From: CAYUNT01 sp964446285
GTDB lineage: Bacteria > Sumerlaeota > Sumerlaeia > SLMS01 > CAYUNT01
DNA: 24,335 nt
Direction: 5' to 3'
Assembly: GCA_964446285.1 (NCBI GenBank)
Contig: CAYUNT010000053.1
Coordinates: forward strand, 1 to 24,335
Positions 1 through 8,423 of this stretch are shown piece after piece. Below the pieces are notes generated by a model that was given only the letters and a program-made list of their open reading frames with translations, did no database searches and was not told the DNA's origin. A program made the position numbers and the translations under genes. Within the stretch, counting starts at the first letter, position 1. Each line of letters begins with the position of its first letter.

Positions 1-73
1 CTCGCGAAAACCGTGACAGGCGATTGGGAACAGAATCAAAGGAAAATGGTATTAGCCTTTGGCCTTTTTCCGC

Positions 74-109
74 AGGTCCCACAGGTCTCATTGGTCCCAT
101 ACGTCCTAT
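74..109 (-). repeat. Four imperfect copies of a 9-nt tandem repeat at the end of the GDD-repeat gene
   Basis: Read on the minus strand, four consecutive 9-nt units occur: ATAGGACGT, ATGGGACCA, ATGAGACCT and GTGGGACCT (consensus ATGGGACCT). The first unit contains the TAG stop codon of the upstream gene, so the array forms the start of its 3' untranslated region. The bases from 1 to 73 show no gene and no clear terminator. A second array with the same 9-nt period but a different motif follows acetate kinase at the other end of the window. Function is unknown. Confidence 0.7.
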
Positions 110-2436
110 TTTTGCGGCGTGGGCGTGGCCTCGGCGCTGGGGGTGGGTTTGGGCTTCACGGTTTCGCGATATTTTCGGCGCAGGCGCTGCTGATCCGCAT
201 ATTCATCCAGATCGGCCTTCGAGAAAGGCGTAAGTGGACCGGTTCGCAAATCCACGCGCGCGTATTCGCCGTCGCAGCCAACGCCGCGCTCGCTGCGCAA
301 ATCAAGATCGGGATACCTGCGCGGATAGAGCCATGTCGCGTTGTCCTTGGCGCTTGGCAGGCCCTCGTATTGATCCGCGCCACCCGCATCGAGGAAAAAC
401 CCAAGCGCGGGCATGTCTTCGCGCATCGTGCCCCATTTGTTGAGCCGCCCGCCACCGAACGAATCCGCATTGTTGCCGTCGGTGGTGATTTTGTAAGAAT
501 CGTCTCCCGCCAGATCGACGAAAAATCCCCAGCCATTTTCGTTCGACGCGCCGAGAGCCAGGCGTTTGGCCTCATAGCGGTCGTTGCCCGCTTCATCGAG
601 CAGCCACCCCAAACCGAAGTCGTGTCCGCAGCCCAGCGCGCATTGAGATTCGGTGATATATGTGTCGTTGCCTGCGCCGCGATCTATCAGGATTCCCACA
701 GCGCGATGAGCCGACGCTCCCTGCGCATAATACACGGCACGGCGCGTATCCGTCCCCGCATCATCGGCCAAAACGCCCGTTCCGCCAAGGAATCCGCAGC
801 CCTGTGCGAAGACAGACGCTGTGTAGGCGTCGTCGCCCGCGCAATCGTGCAAGACGCCGATTCCGCCCCCGACCGAGTGGCCATCGGAAAGATCGGCGCG
901 CAAACCAGTGCCCATGCCCTGGCCCATCGAACTGTTGTGGCGCGGGGCCTGCGGCGATGGAAAGAGAAGCGGTTCATCGACAAGGCTATAGGTGTCGTTG
1001 CCCGCGCGGTCGATCAGCGTTCCCGAGCCAAGACAGCTGCCCGCGCCTTGCGACAGCGTGAGGGCCTCGTAGTGGTCGTCGCCCGTGCAGTCATCGAGCA
1101 GCCCAACGCCTGCGTATCCCGCGCCTTGCGCCAGACCGAGGCCGATGTAATGGTCGTCGCCTGCGCGATCGGCAAGGACGCCCACGCCAAACAATCCCCC
1201 GCCCTGCGAGGGGAAAAGGCATTGGTAGAAGTCGTCGCCCGCGCGGTCGATGAGGAATGAATACCCGGCGATTGCGCCGCCCCATGCGGGAATTCGCGCG
1301 CTGCCGGTTTCGTAGTGGTCGTCGCCGGCGAGATCGACGACGATCTGCACTGGCCACTCCGCGCCGCCAATTGTCATGTCGCGTCCGTAAGCGTCATCGC
1401 CTCCGCAATCGATCAGGAGGAGGTGATGCACGGGAGGATGGGGTGCGCTGGGGCTTTTTTCGCGGAGCGGCACGCCATGTTGACTGGCTTCGTTCGATCC
1501 GCTGAACACGACGCGGCCAAGCGGCGTGTCGAGTTGGAAATTTGCGTTTTGCGGGGGCGCGGCGCCTTCGGACGAATCGAGAAAGTCCTCGAAATCCTCG
1601 ATGGCGGCTGCCAAATCGAGCGAACCCGCAACGAGATAATCGTAGTCGAGCGCCTGGATGATTGGGCGCGGGTCATTGCCATCCTCGCCAGACGCAAGCA
1701 CGGCGCGGATTTCCTCCGCGCCAAAATGCGCCACGCGTTTGCGGTCAGCGGGGGCGAGGCGCGCGAGGGCCTTTTGCTGCCACCGCGCCGCCGAGGCCGA
1801 CGCCATGAGCAGCCGCGCAACTTCACGCCGCCACGAAAACGGAAGCGTCGCGCCGGCGGCGCACGCGCGATCGCGCTCCGCAGCAGTGAAATCCTTCGCG
1901 CGGCCGGCCGCTTCCCACAACGCTTCAACCGACGCCTCAAACGGATCGCCAGCCTCGGCCAGACGTCGATCCGCTTCGGCGAGCGGATTGCCATAATAGC
2001 CGCGGCTCACCTGCGCGGGCGTGCGTCCGGCGGCCGAAATAAGAGTCCGAACCAAGGAATGCGCCCAATTGCGATCCTGCGCGGCGAGATGCCCAATCAC
2101 ATAGGGGGCATCGAGCGGGCGCAGCAGCAGGCGAGTCGTAAGCGGCGGCGGCGCATCGCTTTCGCGCGATTGCAAGAGGAGCGAAACAGCGTCTGGCGCA
2201 AGATCGCGCCGCGTCATCGAGAGGCGCTCGAGCATGGCGTCGATTGGATCGCCGGAGGGAGGAGCGGAAGGAACGGGCAGCAGCGGCGGCGCGGACGTTT
2301 GCGAATCCACAGGAGTTAAAAGGGTAATGGCAGCGAATGAAGACGCCAATCCCACAGGGGCGAGCAGAAAGCACAAGGCCAACAAGGCCAATAGACGAAT
2401 CCGCGCGGGCGAAAAACAGAATGAATGATATGTCAT
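106..2436 (-). CDS. Large secreted protein with about 12 GDD-type (DxxGDDxY) repeats
   Basis: A 776-residue protein with a hydrophobic signal segment (about residues 13-36, Ala-rich cleavage region). An Ala/Pro linker and a mostly helical, charged N-terminal half (about 60-290) follow. The C-terminal half carries about 12 copies of a motif of the form D-x-A-G-D/N-D-x-Y. They start near residues 343, 368, 397, 423, 449, 476, 531, 558, 585, 614, 641 and 683, mostly 25-29 residues apart. Between them are Gly-rich stretches such as AQGAG and LSQGAG. The Asp/Asn/Gly loops look like calcium-binding turns in a repetitive beta structure, but the spacing is not the 9-residue RTX period, so I do not call it RTX. 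The tail is charged and ends in a Thr/Pro-rich segment. The start ATG overlaps the stop of the glycosyltransferase gene by 4 nt (ATGA), indicating translational coupling. Probably periplasmic or surface exposed; function unknown. Confidence 0.85.
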   Translation of the reverse strand: MTYHSFCFSPARIRLLALLALCFLLAPVGLASSFAAITLLTPVDSQTSAPPLLPVPSAPPSGDPIDAMLERLSMTRRDLAPDAVSLLLQSRESDAPPPLTTRLLLRPLDAPYVIGHLAAQDRNWAHSLVRTLISAAGRTPAQVSRGYYGNPLAEADRRLAEAGDPFEASVEALWEAAGRAKDFTAAERDRACAAGATLPFSWRREVARLLMASASAARWQQKALARLAPADRKRVAHFGAEEIRAVLASGEDGNDPRPIIQALDYDYLVAGSLDLAAAIEDFEDFLDSSEGAAPPQNANFQLDTPLGRVVFSGSNEASQHGVPLREKSPSAPHPPVHHLLLIDCGGDDAYGRDMTIGGAEWPVQIVVDLAGDDHYETGSARIPAWGGAIAGYSFLIDRAGDDFYQCLFPSQGGGLFGVGVLADRAGDDHYIGLGLAQGAGYAGVGLLDDCTGDDHYEALTLSQGAGSCLGSGTLIDRAGNDTYSLVDEPLLFPSPQAPRHNSSMGQGMGTGLRADLSDGHSVGGGIGVLHDCAGDDAYTASVFAQGCGFLGGTGVLADDAGTDTRRAVYYAQGASAHRAVGILIDRGAGNDTYITESQCALGCGHDFGLGWLLDEAGNDRYEAKRLALGASNENGWGFFVDLAGDDSYKITTDGNNADSFGGGRLNKWGTMREDMPALGFFLDAGGADQYEGLPSAKDNATWLYPRRYPDLDLRSERGVGCDGEYARVDLRTGPLTPFSKADLDEYADQQRLRRKYRETVKPKPTPSAEATPTPQK

Positions 2437-5400
2437 TGTTCTATCCGCGTGCGGGGGATGTAGTCTTCGAGCGGCGCGGGGCGCGCGGGAGGCGTGTCGG
2501 GGAGGCCCTCGGCGCTCCAGTTGATTTTATATAGAATATTATCGCCCCAGCGGCGGATTTCGCGCAGGCGCGGCGTTCCGCGCCAACTCTGCACGCCCGC
2601 GCGCTGATTTACAGCATGGCGCGACTCGTTTGGAATATAATAGTAATACTTTATATTCAGATTGCGTAAAATTTGCATTCGCTCCCTGTCCGACTTCAGC
2701 GGATACATTTTCTGGATGCTCCAGTCGTCGAGGTGGACGAGCGTGATCGAGGGATCGAGGACATAATGGCGGTTTTCGTGCGTCAGGAGGCGTTCGCCGC
2801 GCAAGTGTGCGTTGATGTAATCCCACGCGGATGCGTCATCGCCATATTGAAGCGCCAGAAACATGTCGGGCGGCATTCCGGGATGGCGCAAAATGCCAAG
2901 GTTCGACTGCGCGATGATCTCGCCCGCAAACATTTTCGCGCCGGTGTATTTGAAGCCCATGAGCGACATGGCGAGGCCGGGCACGATTCCCACGACAAGA
3001 ATCAGAGCGCAGAGAATCCCGAAAATCCACTGCGCCGCCGAACGCCCAGCTCCGATTTCCGCGCGACGCCAGAATGAGGCGAGAATCCATCCTGGGAACA
3101 GCGCGATAGGAAGCACAATGGGGAGGATTTGATACAAATACAAGTCGGCGATTAGGTATTCGTAGGCGAGAAACATGGAGGCGAACGCGGCAAGCACCAT
3201 GCCCGCGCGCGCCGGATATGAATACGCCATCCATGAAATCAGCGATAAATCGCTATCTGCGCCTGTGTTTGAATTTTGCACGGGAGCGGACTTTCGCGGG
3301 CGGGAAATCGCGGCGAAGCCAGCCAGCCCTAAAATGATCCACGCCGCCGCGCCGGGCAGGGCCAGTCCCAGGGCGGTGGGGGCGAGTTTGTAGGCGTGCG
3401 GGCAGAGCAAAACCGCCGTGCCGGGCGCGCTGGGACGGCCGCTGTCATCCGCCGGAATGGAACGGCCGCGCGCGGGGATCGAGAAATCCGTGACAAGATA
3501 AGCAAATCGATCGCGCCAGCGTCCGCGTTCAAGGCGCGCGCCCACGCCCGGATAATGAAACGTCTCGAATCCTGCCCAGAACATCCACGAAGCCGCAAGG
3601 CGGTTCGCAAAGGAACGCGCCGCCACGCCGCTTGTCTTCGAATCCGTTGTGGCGGCATCGGAATCCGCATCGGGCAAATTCTCCCAATCGGGCGCTAGAG
3701 AGGCCACGCGGCCAATCCCGTCGCCATTGGCATACCACTCGCCCTCCGCCGAGCGGAGAACTTCTTCGTTGATGCGGATTCCGCCGAAAATCCCTGGGAA
3801 AAATGCATAGACCGGATTGCCCGTGAGCCACCAGTTACGCACATGCCAGGGAGAGGCTAGAACCACGGCGATTGCGAGGGCGGCCCAGATGCGGCGGTTT
3901 CGCGCCAGGGAGAAAACGCTGCCCGCGCCCCACGCCATCGCGTAAGCCGGTTCGCGCGGGAGGGGGTCTTCCGCAAGCGCCGTCTCGAATTCCTCGATGC
4001 GTTGCGGTTCGCGCGCCAGGCGGTGGAGCGGCGAGAGCGGACGCCGCCAATGCGCGAGCGCGAGCGCAAGCGCCCAAACAGGCCATAGCACACCCATAAG
4101 GAAATTGAGATGCATCGCAAGCGCGGGCAGGAGTGTCAGCGGCAGCAGCAACCCCGGAAGCGGCGATGCGATATAGCAAAACGCCAGCAGCAAAAACGCC
4201 GCGCCAAACAACATCGCCAGCGCGTAGTCCGAGGCGTAAGTGGAGTAAGCGATCTGGTAGGGGAGCGCCCGAAAGAGCAGCGCACAAAGCACTGCGGCCA
4301 ATTGGTTTTTCCATAGCCGAAGCGCGCCAGCATAGATGAGCGCGGTGGCGGCCAGCGCGGCCACGGGCGCCCACAATCGCGCGGGAACGTCGCTCCATTG
4401 CCCTACGACAGCTGCCACCGCCGCCGCGTGTGTGGAAAATAAATGCGGATAATTCGCCCCGAGGCCGTAACCGACTTGCGCCGTTGCCTTGAACGGAAAA
4501 CCGTGTTCGAGAAAGGTCATCCGCCCATAGCCCAAATACAATATCAACGAATCCCAGTAGGTCTCCGGATAAAAAAGCGCATGGACGAAAATGAGAAGCG
4601 AGATGAGCGCGATCAGAAGCATCGCGGGGAAAAGAACAACGCGCGCCAGAAGCGAATCGCCGGGAAGGGCCGTCATGCGCGCATAGGCCCTCCGCCAAGT
4701 TTTTCGCGCGTGGTTGCGATCGGGCGGCGGCTGTTGCTGCCGGGACGACGCTCCCGCCGCCGAGGCGCGTTCGGAGGAAGCGGCGTCTGGACGCGCCGCA
4801 ATAAATCCAAGCGCCGACGCAAGAAGCGATATGGTTCCGCGTTCCGCGTCTTCCCATGCGGCGCGGCGTTCGAGCGGATCGCCAACCTCTGGCGGCGGCG
4901 CAGATTCCTTGTCCGCAACGGGAAAATCTGTGTTTGCGCCGGTGGATTCCCCTGCTGCCGCCGGCGTGACAAGGGATTCGGCCAAGCGGCGCGCCGCCGC
5001 CGGACTCCAGCAATCGAAGGGCGCCCTTCGCCGCCGCCCCGCGCGCCATGCCAGCCCCGCGGCCAGCAGCGCCGTTCCCGCAAGAACCGGCCAGCGCGTC
5101 AGCCAGTGTGCCATTCCCAGCGCCTCGAACACCAATCCGCACAATCCCGCGCCGAACAGCAGCGACAGCGCCGCCTCTTCCAGGCGCGTGAAAAACACAT
5201 CGCATCCGCGCAAAAACAGCCATCCCACCGCCCAATACACAAGCAGCGCCACGACGGCGATGGCCAGCTCGAGCGGCGGGCAATTCATCCACGAGAAGGT
5301 TTCGGGAAGGCTCAGGTGGCTGAATACGCCCAGCGGGGCATCGGGTCCCTGGAACCAAAGCGGCGTATTCGTCCGCCAGAAGAAAACAATCCAGATCAAA

Positions 5401-5741
5401 AACCAAAGGATAACAAGGAATCCCGCGGCCAATCCCGCCCATGCCGCAGGCGAGGCTCCGCGCAAATCCGCCGGATTTCCTGTGGCTTGGACGTCTCGTC
5501 CCAGGCTCTTTTCCTGAATGGGAAGCAGGGTTTCGAAGGGTGAAGATTCTGGTTTGGAATGGTCTTCAACAAATGGCCGCCCGGGCGTTTTGCTCGTGCG
5601 GAATGGAAAGAGCCTTTCCGATAGTCGATCGAAAAACCTTGGACGGGACGTCCGAGCCACCAGCGGAGGACAGTCTTTGGGGGAGGCAGCGATTGCGGAG
5701 CCATCCTCGCGGATTGTGGAGTGATTCGGCTGCATAGGCAT
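2433..5741 (-). CDS. GT-C family membrane glycosyltransferase (dolichyl-P-mannosyltransferase-like), very large
   Basis: A 1102-residue polytopic membrane protein. The first membrane segment begins near residue 101, and many more follow, with long hydrophilic Ala/Pro/Arg loops around 240-340. A lumenal-type acidic motif follows an early helix (PETYWDSLILYLGYG), then a conserved-looking NYPHLFSTHAAA stretch. Both fit GT-C fold polyprenyl-phosphate-sugar transferases (GT39/GT83-like). The C-terminal ~140 residues form a soluble, presumably periplasmic domain (AWDYINAHLRGERLLTHE...) typical of such enzymes. It likely transfers a lipid-linked sugar to a glycan or protein at the outer face of the inner membrane. 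The start lies 5 nt after the stop of the DUF2007 gene and the end overlaps the GDD-repeat gene by 4 nt, so the three genes are probably co-transcribed. The secreted repeat protein could be a substrate (inference). Residues about 27-90 are encoded by an inverted-repeat element and look foreign to the fold. A TTG at codon 93 is an alternative start just before the first helix. Confidence 0.8.
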   Translation of the reverse strand: MPMQPNHSTIREDGSAIAASPKDCPPLVARTSRPRFFDRLSERLFPFRTSKTPGRPFVEDHSKPESSPFETLLPIQEKSLGRDVQATGNPADLRGASPAAWAGLAAGFLVILWFLIWIVFFWRTNTPLWFQGPDAPLGVFSHLSLPETFSWMNCPPLELAIAVVALLVYWAVGWLFLRGCDVFFTRLEEAALSLLFGAGLCGLVFEALGMAHWLTRWPVLAGTALLAAGLAWRAGRRRRAPFDCWSPAAARRLAESLVTPAAAGESTGANTDFPVADKESAPPPEVGDPLERRAAWEDAERGTISLLASALGFIAARPDAASSERASAAGASSRQQQPPPDRNHARKTWRRAYARMTALPGDSLLARVVLFPAMLLIALISLLIFVHALFYPETYWDSLILYLGYGRMTFLEHGFPFKATAQVGYGLGANYPHLFSTHAAAVAAVVGQWSDVPARLWAPVAALAATALIYAGALRLWKNQLAAVLCALLFRALPYQIAYSTYASDYALAMLFGAAFLLLAFCYIASPLPGLLLPLTLLPALAMHLNFLMGVLWPVWALALALAHWRRPLSPLHRLAREPQRIEEFETALAEDPLPREPAYAMAWGAGSVFSLARNRRIWAALAIAVVLASPWHVRNWWLTGNPVYAFFPGIFGGIRINEEVLRSAEGEWYANGDGIGRVASLAPDWENLPDADSDAATTDSKTSGVAARSFANRLAASWMFWAGFETFHYPGVGARLERGRWRDRFAYLVTDFSIPARGRSIPADDSGRPSAPGTAVLLCPHAYKLAPTALGLALPGAAAWIILGLAGFAAISRPRKSAPVQNSNTGADSDLSLISWMAYSYPARAGMVLAAFASMFLAYEYLIADLYLYQILPIVLPIALFPGWILASFWRRAEIGAGRSAAQWIFGILCALILVVGIVPGLAMSLMGFKYTGAKMFAGEIIAQSNLGILRHPGMPPDMFLALQYGDDASAWDYINAHLRGERLLTHENRHYVLDPSITLVHLDDWSIQKMYPLKSDRERMQILRNLNIKYYYYIPNESRHAVNQRAGVQSWRGTPRLREIRRWGDNILYKINWSAEGLPDTPPARPAPLEDYIPRTRIEQ
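5482..5660. repeat. Inverted-repeat (MITE/REP-like) element inside the glycosyltransferase 5' end
   Basis: Two 24-nt arms at 5482-5505 and 5637-5660 are inverted complements with 21 of 24 matches (core GTGGCTYGGACGTCYCGTCC). They bound a 179-nt segment. Just inside the left arm, CTCTTTTCC is complementary (with one extra T) to GGAAAGAG near 5606. In the minus-strand gene frame the arms translate as VARTSRPRF and LGRDVQATG. Similar peptides are often seen where dispersed genomic repeats are read through in GC-rich uncultured bacteria. There is no internal transposase. The element keeps the frame open, so it either became coding or marks a misplaced start codon. Confidence 0.6.
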
Positions 5742-5746
5742 AGGTT

Positions 5747-6469
5747 CTATCGCGCCGATTCCAGAATCCGCCGCGCGCGCTCCGCGTCCGGCTCAAGCAC
5801 GAGCAGGCTCACTTGCGCCGCGTCGATGCCCTGAAATACATGCACACTCGGGGCCAGCGAACCGCGCATGGCCGCCCGAATGCCGTGGCTTTCCAGGAGC
5901 GAACGCACCACCTGTGCTTCCACATGGTCCGTCGTTTCGAAAATGCAAACGAGAGGCGCCTCCCATCTTTCCTTTTCTGCCGCCGAGCCGCCTTCGCATT
6001 CTGCCTCCCCATGTTCGGCGCCGCCCTCGCCCCGATTTTCTTCAAGCGGCGGCGTCTCTGCGTCTTCTTCCTCGATGGTGGGCGCGCCGCACAGTTCGCA
6101 AAAAGGAGTTCCGGCCACAAACCGCTCCTTGCACTTGGGGCATACGACCACGCCGCCCGCAAAATCCGAATTGGCATCTTCCCCCGCCGCGCCTGCCGCG
6201 CCCGCTTCCGCACCGCTCAAATTCGCCGATTCCGCTTGGTTTTTTTGCGATTCCATCTTTTCGGAAGTGTATTTATAGTAGAACGGATCAAACTGGCCAA
6301 ATTCCGCCTGGATGGCTCGCGCCGCCGGTGAATCGGGCGCAAGCCGCCTGTCGATCATGCGTTTTCTTTCTCTTTGCGCTTTGCCCTGGCGATGCCAGCT
6401 CCATGCGCAGGCGGCCAGAACCGCCAGCAAGCCAAGCGCCATCAGAATTCCTGTTTCAATTAGCAACAT
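5747..6469 (-). CDS. Membrane-anchored zinc-ribbon protein with C-terminal DUF2007 (PII-like) domain
   Basis: A 240-residue protein with one N-terminal membrane helix (about residues 3-24) and then a basic stretch. An Ala/Gly/Glu-rich linker leads to a zinc ribbon with Cys110, Cys113, Cys124 and Cys127 (CPKC...CELC). A Glu-rich low-complexity segment follows. The C-terminal domain (about 174-236: VCIFETTDHVEAQVVRSLLE, HGIRAAMRG, then VSLLVLEPDAERARRIL) matches the DUF2007 'putative signal transducing protein' family, which has a small ferredoxin-like fold reminiscent of PII. The domains should face the cytoplasm. It lies between the Ser/Thr kinase gene (86-nt gap) and the glycosyltransferase gene (5-nt gap). 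Role unknown; a sensory or adaptor role next to kinase and PII is inference. Confidence 0.75.
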   Translation of the reverse strand: MLLIETGILMALGLLAVLAACAWSWHRQGKAQRERKRMIDRRLAPDSPAARAIQAEFGQFDPFYYKYTSEKMESQKNQAESANLSGAEAGAAGAAGEDANSDFAGGVVVCPKCKERFVAGTPFCELCGAPTIEEEDAETPPLEENRGEGGAEHGEAECEGGSAAEKERWEAPLVCIFETTDHVEAQVVRSLLESHGIRAAMRGSLAPSVHVFQGIDAAQVSLLVLEPDAERARRILESAR

Positions 6470-6555
6470 TGTCTCGCGCCCTGAATTATGCGCGCAATAT
6501 GGCGTGCAAGCCAGCTATCAGCCCTGCAAGGCAAACATGCGATCCGGGCCGCGAT

Positions 6556-7962
6556 TCATTCGTTGAATTCCCTGTGCAGCACGCGGACATGATTGCGAGC
6601 GATATGGATTTTGCCCAAGCTGTCGCGCAGCTTGCGGTTGGTCATTTCGAGGCGCTGCGCCAGCGTAACCGCCAGATGCCAGGCCAGTTCCGGCGCCTCG
6701 CGTAGAAACGACCGGAATGATTCCTCGGTCAGTTGCAGTAAAACAGTGGGTTCAAGGGCGCGTATGGTGGCGGTTCGCGGCGCGTTGAGCAGCGTGGACA
6801 TTTCGCCGATGAAAGTTCCCGAGCGTTCGATGGTTGCAATCTGGCGCCCGGCCTTCAGCACCTCCAGCCGCCCGATCAGCAGAACATAGCACTCGCGCGA
6901 GGCATCATCCTCGTAAAACAACACCTCGTCGGTATCGAGAAACCGCGTTTCCGTCGGGGCTTTTTCGTGGCTGAGGATCGAGCGCAGAATGGGAGCCTCG
7001 ATGTCTGCCGTGGGCAGAACCTGCTCCCCGGGCCGTTGGTGCGAAGCGGCCGCGGCAGCCGGTCCCGCCTCAGCATACTCTCCCCGGCGCACCTGCTCGA
7101 TGGCCGCCAGCAGCGACGGCGGATCCGGAAAGCGGTGGTTGCGGTCGCGCTGGCACATGCGGCGAATCAGGGCTGTAATGGCCAGCGAAAGCCCTGGCTG
7201 AATCAGGCGCGGGTCGGGAATATCGTCCGTGATTTTTTTTGTGAGAAGCAGCGAGGTGTTGAATTCGCTGAAGGGCGGTTCGCCGATGACCATTTGATAC
7301 AGAGTGATGCCGAGCGAATAGATGTCCGTGCGGATGTCGAGGTTGTTTTCTCCGCAAGCCTGCTCGGGGCTGACATACACTGGGGTTCCGAGGATTACGC
7401 CGTGGGTGGTGACTCCGGCGTCGAATTCCTGGCGCGCCAAGCCAAAATCCATGAGTTTCACAACGCCAGAATGGTTGATGATGATATTGGCTGGCTTGAT
7501 GTCGCGGTGAATGATTCGGCGTTCATGCGCGGCGGCCAGGGCGCGCGCCACCGCGCCAGCAATGTTCAACGCCTCCGCCTCAGAAAGGCGTCCGCGGCGG
7601 CGCAGCATGGCGGCCACAGTTTCGCCCTGCACGTATTCCATTACGAAATAGCGCCGCCCGGCCACAATTCCCTGGCGGTGCGCCTCGACGATGTGTGCGC
7701 AGCGAAGGGTTTGGAGAATTTCCACTTCGCGCTGCCAGCGGGCGATCGTGTCGGGAAGATGGCTGTGATAGGCCGACAGAACCTTGATGGCGACAGGCTG
7801 ATTTGTCTCAGTGTCGGCCGCCAGATACACCGTCCCGGAAGCTCCCCGCCCGATCTCGCGCTGTATGCGATAGCCTTCGATGAGGTCCGGACGAATGGGA
7901 GCACCACCTTCCGGCCATGCGCCCTCAAGCCCCTGGGTAGTATCGAGAGCGCTAAAATCCAT
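6556..7962 (-). CDS. Ser/Thr protein kinase with C-terminal cyclic-nucleotide-binding-like domain
   Basis: A 468-residue soluble protein. The Hanks-type kinase domain spans about residues 31-290. It has a glycine-rich loop (GRGASG, 38-43), catalytic Lys60 in VAIK, an HRDIKPAN catalytic loop (His152, Asp154, Lys156, Asn159), DFG at 172-174 and SPE at 198-200. All residues needed for activity are present. After an Ala-rich linker, residues about 340-430 form a CNB/Crp-type sensor domain with a phosphate-binding-cassette-like segment (FIGEMSTLLNAPRTATI, Arg396). The last 40 residues are helical and charged. There is no membrane helix, unlike PknB-type receptor kinases. A GGAGAGG Shine-Dalgarno lies about 10 nt before the ATG. 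The gene starts 35 nt after the PII gene, suggesting one transcript. It presumably phosphorylates cytoplasmic targets in response to a nucleotide or other small ligand; the ligand cannot be read from the sequence. Confidence 0.92.
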   Translation of the reverse strand: MDFSALDTTQGLEGAWPEGGAPIRPDLIEGYRIQREIGRGASGTVYLAADTETNQPVAIKVLSAYHSHLPDTIARWQREVEILQTLRCAHIVEAHRQGIVAGRRYFVMEYVQGETVAAMLRRRGRLSEAEALNIAGAVARALAAAHERRIIHRDIKPANIIINHSGVVKLMDFGLARQEFDAGVTTHGVILGTPVYVSPEQACGENNLDIRTDIYSLGITLYQMVIGEPPFSEFNTSLLLTKKITDDIPDPRLIQPGLSLAITALIRRMCQRDRNHRFPDPPSLLAAIEQVRRGEYAEAGPAAAAASHQRPGEQVLPTADIEAPILRSILSHEKAPTETRFLDTDEVLFYEDDASRECYVLLIGRLEVLKAGRQIATIERSGTFIGEMSTLLNAPRTATIRALEPTVLLQLTEESFRSFLREAPELAWHLAVTLAQRLEMTNRKLRDSLGKIHIARNHVRVLHREFNE

Positions 7963-7997
7963 TATTTCTGCCTCTCCACATTTCCGGTCCGGCCGTG

Positions 7998-8336
7998 CTA
8001 TAAAGCCGCGTCGCCACGCTCTCCCGTGCGGATGCGCATGGCGGATTCAAGCGGCAGAATAAAAACTTTGCCATCCCCGATGGAATCCGTCCGCGCCGCG
8101 CGGCTGATTGCCTCCATGCACTCCTCGGCCTGATCGTCCTCGACGGCGATTTCGAGGCGGATTTTGGGAACGAAATCCACCTGATATTCGCTTCCGCGGT
8201 AAAGCTCCGTATGTCCGCGCTGGCGCCCGTAGCCTTTTACTTCGCTGACGGTCATGCGATTGATGTCAATCTCGCCCAAGGCGTCTTTTACATCGCCTAG
8301 CTTGAAGGGCTTGATAATGGCGATAATCATCTTCAT
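7998..8336 (-). CDS. glnB: PII nitrogen-regulatory signal protein
   Basis: A 112-residue PII protein beginning MKMIIAIIKPFKLGDVKDAL. The T-loop contains the conserved Tyr46 and the uridylylation site Tyr51 (RGSEYQVDFVPK), and the C-terminal signature GDGKVFILPLESAMRIRTGE is intact. I chose the ATG at 8336 because it gives the standard family length; a longer in-frame start at 8369 adds 11 non-family residues. PII trimers bind ATP/ADP and 2-oxoglutarate and regulate glutamine synthetase, AmtB or other targets. Neither amtB nor glnA is adjacent; the gene sits directly upstream of a Ser/Thr kinase. The name glnB rather than glnK is by default, since no amtB is linked. Confidence 0.95.
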   Translation of the reverse strand: MKMIIAIIKPFKLGDVKDALGEIDINRMTVSEVKGYGRQRGHTELYRGSEYQVDFVPKIRLEIAVEDDQAEECMEAISRAARTDSIGDGKVFILPLESAMRIRTGERGDAAL

Positions 8337-8423
8337 GCGGCCACCCTGCCCATGAATGAAGATGCGCAATGCGTATGGATAGGCCGCTGCGGAGCAGCAG
8401 TTGAAATAAGAATCATTGGCAGC

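Noticed and set aside
13..1260. 415-codon plus-strand open frame opposite the GDD-repeat gene
   Set aside because: Its VVARA-type periodicity is just the antisense image of the GDD repeats; the minus frame has a signal peptide and is coupled to its neighbour.
106..2436. RTX toxin/adhesin assignment
   Set aside because: The repeat period is about 27 residues rather than 9, and no type I secretion genes are adjacent.
3835..5543. Long open frames (366 and 535 codons) overlapping the glycosyltransferase
   Set aside because: Arg/Ala-rich or cysteine-rich composition without family motifs; the 1102-residue membrane protein explains the region.
6967..8133. 388-codon plus-strand frame across kinase and PII
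   Set aside because: Antisense to two clear genes with intact catalytic motifs.
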